Part shown: piece after piece, positions 5,711 through 7,880 of the stretch
Position numbering within the stretch: the first letter of the stretch is position 1
How the letters are laid out: every line of letters starts with the position of its first letter
Origin: Candidatus Dadabacteria bacterium RIFCSPHIGHO2_12_FULL_53_21
GTDB taxonomy: Bacteria > Desulfobacterota_D > UBA1144 > Nemesobacterales > UBA2774
Assembly (NCBI GenBank): GCA_001775255.1
Contig: MFCJ01000001.1
Span: 1 to 7,880, forward strand
Length of the DNA: 7,880 nt
Direction of reading: 5' to 3'
The notes under the pieces: generated by a model
Database searches by the model: none
Told to the model about the DNA's origin: nothing
The model's input: only the letters and a program-made list of their open reading frames with translations
Made by a program: the position numbers and the translations under genes

Positions 5711-6280
5711 ATGCACAAGGTAATAAAAAAGTACTTAATGCTGCCCGTAGCGGCGGTTATTTTTTCGGTTGCAGGATTGTCGGCGTTCGCCGATACAACG
5801 GTTATGGTCGGCGGAGAGGCTATGTATCCCACGAAGGATATAGTAGACAACGCGGTTAATTCGACCGATCACACGACGCTCGTGGCGGCGGTAAAGGCAG
5901 CAGGGCTGGTCGAGACGCTTAAAGGACCGGGCCCGTTTACCGTGTTCGCCCCGACAAACGACGCGTTCGAAAACCTTCCCGACGGAACGGTCGAGATGCT
6001 TCTCAAGCCGGAAAACAAGGACGCGTTGACGAAAGTCCTTACCTATCACGTCGTACCGGGCCGTCTGACTTTCGATGCGCTCGCAGAGCAGATCAAAGCG
6101 GGCAACGGAAAGGCTCAGCTGAAAACGGTGAGCGGCGGTACGCTGACCGTATGGATGAACGGTCCGCACAACATCCTTATTCAAGACGAGAAGGGCGATA
6201 TAGCGGAGATATCCACTTATGATGTAATTCAGTCAAACGGGGTCATACAGGTTATAGATACAGTTCTACTGCCGAACTAA
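5711..6280 (+). CDS. Secreted fasciclin (FAS1) domain protein
   Basis: This 189-residue protein has an N-terminal signal peptide: basic MHKVIKKYLM, a hydrophobic core, and a likely cleavage after AFA at residue 27. A single FAS1 domain follows, from about residue 42 to the end. Family marks are TKDIVDNAVNSTDHTTLVAAV (41-61), the H1 box FTVFAPTNDAF (76-86), the YH pair at 112-113 and the H2 box NGVIQVIDTVLLP (176-188). It should be exported to the periplasm or cell surface, where FAS1 proteins usually act in adhesion or in binding ligands or partner proteins; no enzyme activity is implied. No lipobox cysteine or membrane anchor is seen, so it is probably soluble. It follows the sigma/anti-sigma pair by 365 bases, with its own strong ribosome binding site and terminator, and is the likeliest main target of that sigma factor. 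Length and domain are complete. Confidence 0.95.
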   Translation: MHKVIKKYLMLPVAAVIFSVAGLSAFADTTVMVGGEAMYPTKDIVDNAVNSTDHTTLVAAVKAAGLVETLKGPGPFTVFAPTNDAFENLPDGTVEMLLKPENKDALTKVLTYHVVPGRLTFDALAEQIKAGNGKAQLKTVSGGTLTVWMNGPHNILIQDEKGDIAEISTYDVIQSNGVIQVIDTVLLPN

Positions 6281-6303
6281 ACTGATACCATCATATAAAT
6301 ATT

Positions 6304-6340
6304 GGGCGCTCCGTAGTATGTCCGGAGCGCCCTTAATTTT
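6304..6340 (+). terminator. Rho-independent terminator of the fasciclin gene
   Basis: GGGCGCTCCG (6304-6313) and CGGAGCGCCC (6323-6332) make a perfect ten-base GC-rich stem with a nine-base loop, followed by TTAATTTT. It starts 24 bases after the fasciclin stop, so it ends that transcript and separates it from the PilZ gene. Confidence 0.9.
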
Positions 6341-6462
6341 ACCGGTGATAGAAGTTTATAAGAATCCAGTCATTGCAGTATATGAAGCAGCAGATTAATA
6401 ACAAGACCTTCCATTAACCAATCATTTCAGTAGATTCACGCAATCTCGCAATATAGTCAATC

Positions 6463-6490
6463 TTGATAATCGGGACGAAAGTCTTATATC
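6463..6490 (+). promoter_or_regulatory. Candidate housekeeping promoter of the PilZ gene
   Basis: TTGATA (6463-6468) and TATATC (6485-6490) are separated by 16 bases, a fair sigma-70-type match that would start transcription near 6497, about 49 bases before the PilZ start codon. The element TTACTAACC (6493-6501) lies right at this start point and could be an operator or part of a second promoter. Confidence 0.35.
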
Positions 6491-6545
6491 ATTTACTAAC
6501 CAAAGTCCAATAGTAATACGGTTTAGTCCCGGATATCTTTACCGG

Positions 6546-6965
6546 ATGGACAACGGTCATTCGAACGGTAAAGAAATAAAGCTGGGCCAGCTTACGCAAA
6601 GTCCGGAAGCTTCAATCAATGTGTTGAGGAGCTCTACCAGGGTCCCTTATTATAAGAAGCTCAAGTACGGCCTTCTTAACGGTAAAAGCAGGGAAAGCGA
6701 TGAAGAGCTCATTTTCAACGGGTCTACGTTTAATATATCCGAACACGGGATCGGGATGGAAGGCACGAAAGGGTTCCCCCCCAATTTCAAAATAGAGGCG
6801 AGCCTGTTCACCGGGGAAAAAACGGTAAAGTTCGAAGGCACGATTAAATGGCTCTATCACTCGAATTCAGAGAAATGGTATATGGGGATTGAGGTCTCGA
6901 GCCGGAAGGATGAGTTACAGGAGATCTATTCGATACTTTCAGAGACGACCGAGTTCGGTTTGTAG
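6546..6965 (+). CDS. Single-domain PilZ protein, probable cyclic-di-GMP effector
   Basis: This 139-residue cytosolic protein has both halves of the PilZ cyclic-di-GMP binding signature: RSSTR (residues 28-32, RxxxR) and NISEHG (63-68, N/DxSxxG). The beta-barrel continues through GIGMEG, ASLFTGEKTVKFEGTIKWLY and YMGIEV to about residue 117, and a short acidic helix ends it. The first 20 residues are probably flexible. Single-domain PilZ proteins relay cyclic-di-GMP levels to motility, exopolysaccharide or secretion machinery; the partner here is unknown. The chosen ATG leaves the RxxxR motif intact and lies close behind a plausible promoter, but no ribosome binding site is seen. The fasciclin terminator insulates it, yet a TACTAACC element shared with the sigma and fasciclin control regions hints at a link. 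The motif residues are clear although overall similarity to model PilZ domains is modest. Confidence 0.8.
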   Translation: MDNGHSNGKEIKLGQLTQSPEASINVLRSSTRVPYYKKLKYGLLNGKSRESDEELIFNGSTFNISEHGIGMEGTKGFPPNFKIEASLFTGEKTVKFEGTIKWLYHSNSEKWYMGIEVSSRKDELQEIYSILSETTEFGL

Positions 6966-6987
6966 TTTCAAAGATATATAAACTACA
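6961..6987. other. Inverted repeat between convergent gene ends
   Basis: TGTAGTTT (6961-6968) and AAACTACA (6980-6987) are perfect reverse complements with an 11-base loop, overlapping the PilZ stop codon and lying just beyond the stop of the - strand gene. The position suits a shared two-way terminator, but the stem is AT-rich and no clear T-run follows on either strand. Confidence 0.35.
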
Positions 6988-6993
6988 GGTACC

Positions 6994-7880
6994 CTAACTT
7001 CTCAATACCGCTCTCTCATTTATTTCCCCGAATTTAGACTTAATCCCGCTCACCCGGACTTTGGATTCGGATAATTTTTGCCTCTCCATCTTATAGAAAT
7101 TCCTGAGCGGCGATAGGGAGTCGCTCACCTGAATTTTAATCCCGCCGAAGTCCCTCTCGAGCTGCGAGCTTACGCCGGATATCATCTCTTCTATGAGAGC
7201 GTCCACCTTCCCGCTGAACTCCTTCATCGCGTCCCTTCTCTTTTTGGGAAGAATGGCAAAAGCTGTCGCCATCACCGCGACTGTCGCCAGGATACCGGTG
7301 ATATCGACGAGGAGCGACGAAAATGCGGATACGACGGCGGCTCCGAGTGCGAGCGAACCCACCTGAACCCCCAGAACGGAAGCCACTGCCCCCCTCGCGG
7401 AATCGACGAGATTGCCGCCTAGGGTGGCGGGATCTATCGCCCTCCTCTTCGTTTCGAGCTCGTTCCTCACGGTATCCACGAGCCTAGTCCTGTCGTAGAT
7501 AAACCCTGTCGTGACATTCGAAGTATCGGCCCTGATCGACTTGTTATAAAACTCGATCGTGCTGTCGAGCATCGTCCGCGCCGATTTTTCCGTCCACGTC
7601 ACCATCGCGTCCAGGTCCTTCTCGAGCTCGGACACGGTCTGACGCGAGACCTTGTACTCGAACTCTTTGGCGATTTTCTGTTTGCTCATCAGCTTAAAAA
7701 TATTGGTGAATCTCATCAGCTCATCTATATACTCTATTCCCCTCGTCTTGAATTCGAGGAGCCTGCTCCTAATCCTTTCCGTAAACTGAGAGGAGTTCTC
7801 CACTATCTCTTCCTTCATTGAGTCGAGTTTTTTCTCGAACTCTCCGAGCTTCTGCATATCTTCGGAAATCCTGTCGATAT
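6994..7880 (-). CDS. C-terminal part of a probable dynamin-family GTPase (start outside window)
   Basis: The frame is open to the right edge: seven more codons (IDRISED) precede the Met at 7855-7857, so that Met is probably internal and the gene starts beyond 7880. The visible 287+ residues are mainly amphipathic helix or coiled coil (1-155, numbered from that Met) with repeated charged heptad-like segments. A hydrophobic hairpin follows (about 157-180 and 183-203), then basic KKRRDAMKEF and a second helical stretch (210-285). Helical stalk, membrane-inserting hairpin, returning helix: this is the layout at the C-terminal end of bacterial dynamin-like proteins, which bind and reshape membranes. 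The wording (EFKTRGIEYIDELMRFTNIFKL) fits that family as I recall it. The GTPase domain that would prove it lies outside the window. Other coiled-coil membrane proteins remain possible. It is convergent with PilZ, 28 bases apart. Confidence 0.7.
   Translation of the reverse strand, partial: IDRISEDMQKLGEFEKKLDSMKEEIVENSSQFTERIRSRLLEFKTRGIEYIDELMRFTNIFKLMSKQKIAKEFEYKVSRQTVSELEKDLDAMVTWTEKSARTMLDSTIEFYNKSIRADTSNVTTGFIYDRTRLVDTVRNELETKRRAIDPATLGGNLVDSARGAVASVLGVQVGSLALGAAVVSAFSSLLVDITGILATVAVMATAFAILPKKRRDAMKEFSGKVDALIEEMISGVSSQLERDFGGIKIQVSDSLSPLRNFYKMERQKLSESKVRVSGIKSKFGEINERAVLRS

Noticed and set aside
5517..5723. 68-codon open frame in the fasciclin leader, considered as a leader peptide or small gene
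   Set aside because: It has no ribosome binding site, an AT-driven Tyr/Ile-rich composition, and it overlaps the strong Shine-Dalgarno sequence and start of the fasciclin gene.
5735..6184. 149-codon open frame antisense to the fasciclin gene
   Set aside because: It is a shadow of a complete FAS1 coding sequence, and its product is Arg/His-rich without a recognisable fold.

Overview
This 7.88 kb window reads as ordinary chromosome of a bacterium, most likely from an uncultured, environmental, Gram-negative-type lineage. Coding sequence is moderately GC-rich, intergenic DNA is clearly more AT-rich, and a cluster of small palindromic intergenic repeats sits at 804-1060. Mosaics of this kind are familiar to me from metagenome-assembled genomes of deltaproteobacteria-like groups. 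That placement is an impression; no rRNA or other marker in the window fixes it.

Layout, left to right. Positions 3-149 hold the tail of an AT-rich, unrecognised gene on the + strand. Then three genes lie on the - strand: a five-helix membrane protein (204-734, probably the DUF6790 type), a DUF938/METTL26-type methyltransferase (1228-1830) and, upstream of it with a 53-base gap, the ribosome-associated GTPase TypA/BipA (1884-3713). The methyltransferase ends at a small hairpin terminator, and the repeat cluster lies between it and the membrane protein. A 449-base divergent region (3714-4162) separates typA from a + strand block: an ECF sigma factor (4163-4780) overlapping by 20 bases a cupin-type anti-sigma factor (4761-5345), then a secreted fasciclin (FAS1) protein (5711-6280) with a strong ribosome binding site and a strong terminator, then a PilZ-domain protein (6546-6965). 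At the right edge, convergent with PilZ, is the C-terminal part of a membrane-associated coiled-coil protein that looks like a bacterial dynamin-family GTPase (6994 to beyond 7880).

The most interesting unit is sigma / anti-sigma / fasciclin. Its gene content parallels mycobacterial SigK / RskA / MPT70-MPT83, where an ECF sigma factor and its anti-sigma control fasciclin-domain secreted proteins. Here the anti-sigma factor has no membrane helix: its C-terminal half is a ChrR-like cupin with intact metal-ligand residues, and its N-terminal half lacks the zinc motif of classical ZAS/ChrR proteins. The control regions hold unexplained symmetry: a perfect 12-base inverted repeat bracketing an extended -10 in front of the sigma gene, two perfect 14-base palindromes in the fasciclin leader, and a short TACTAA(A/C)C element in front of the sigma, fasciclin and PilZ genes that may tie them into one regulon.
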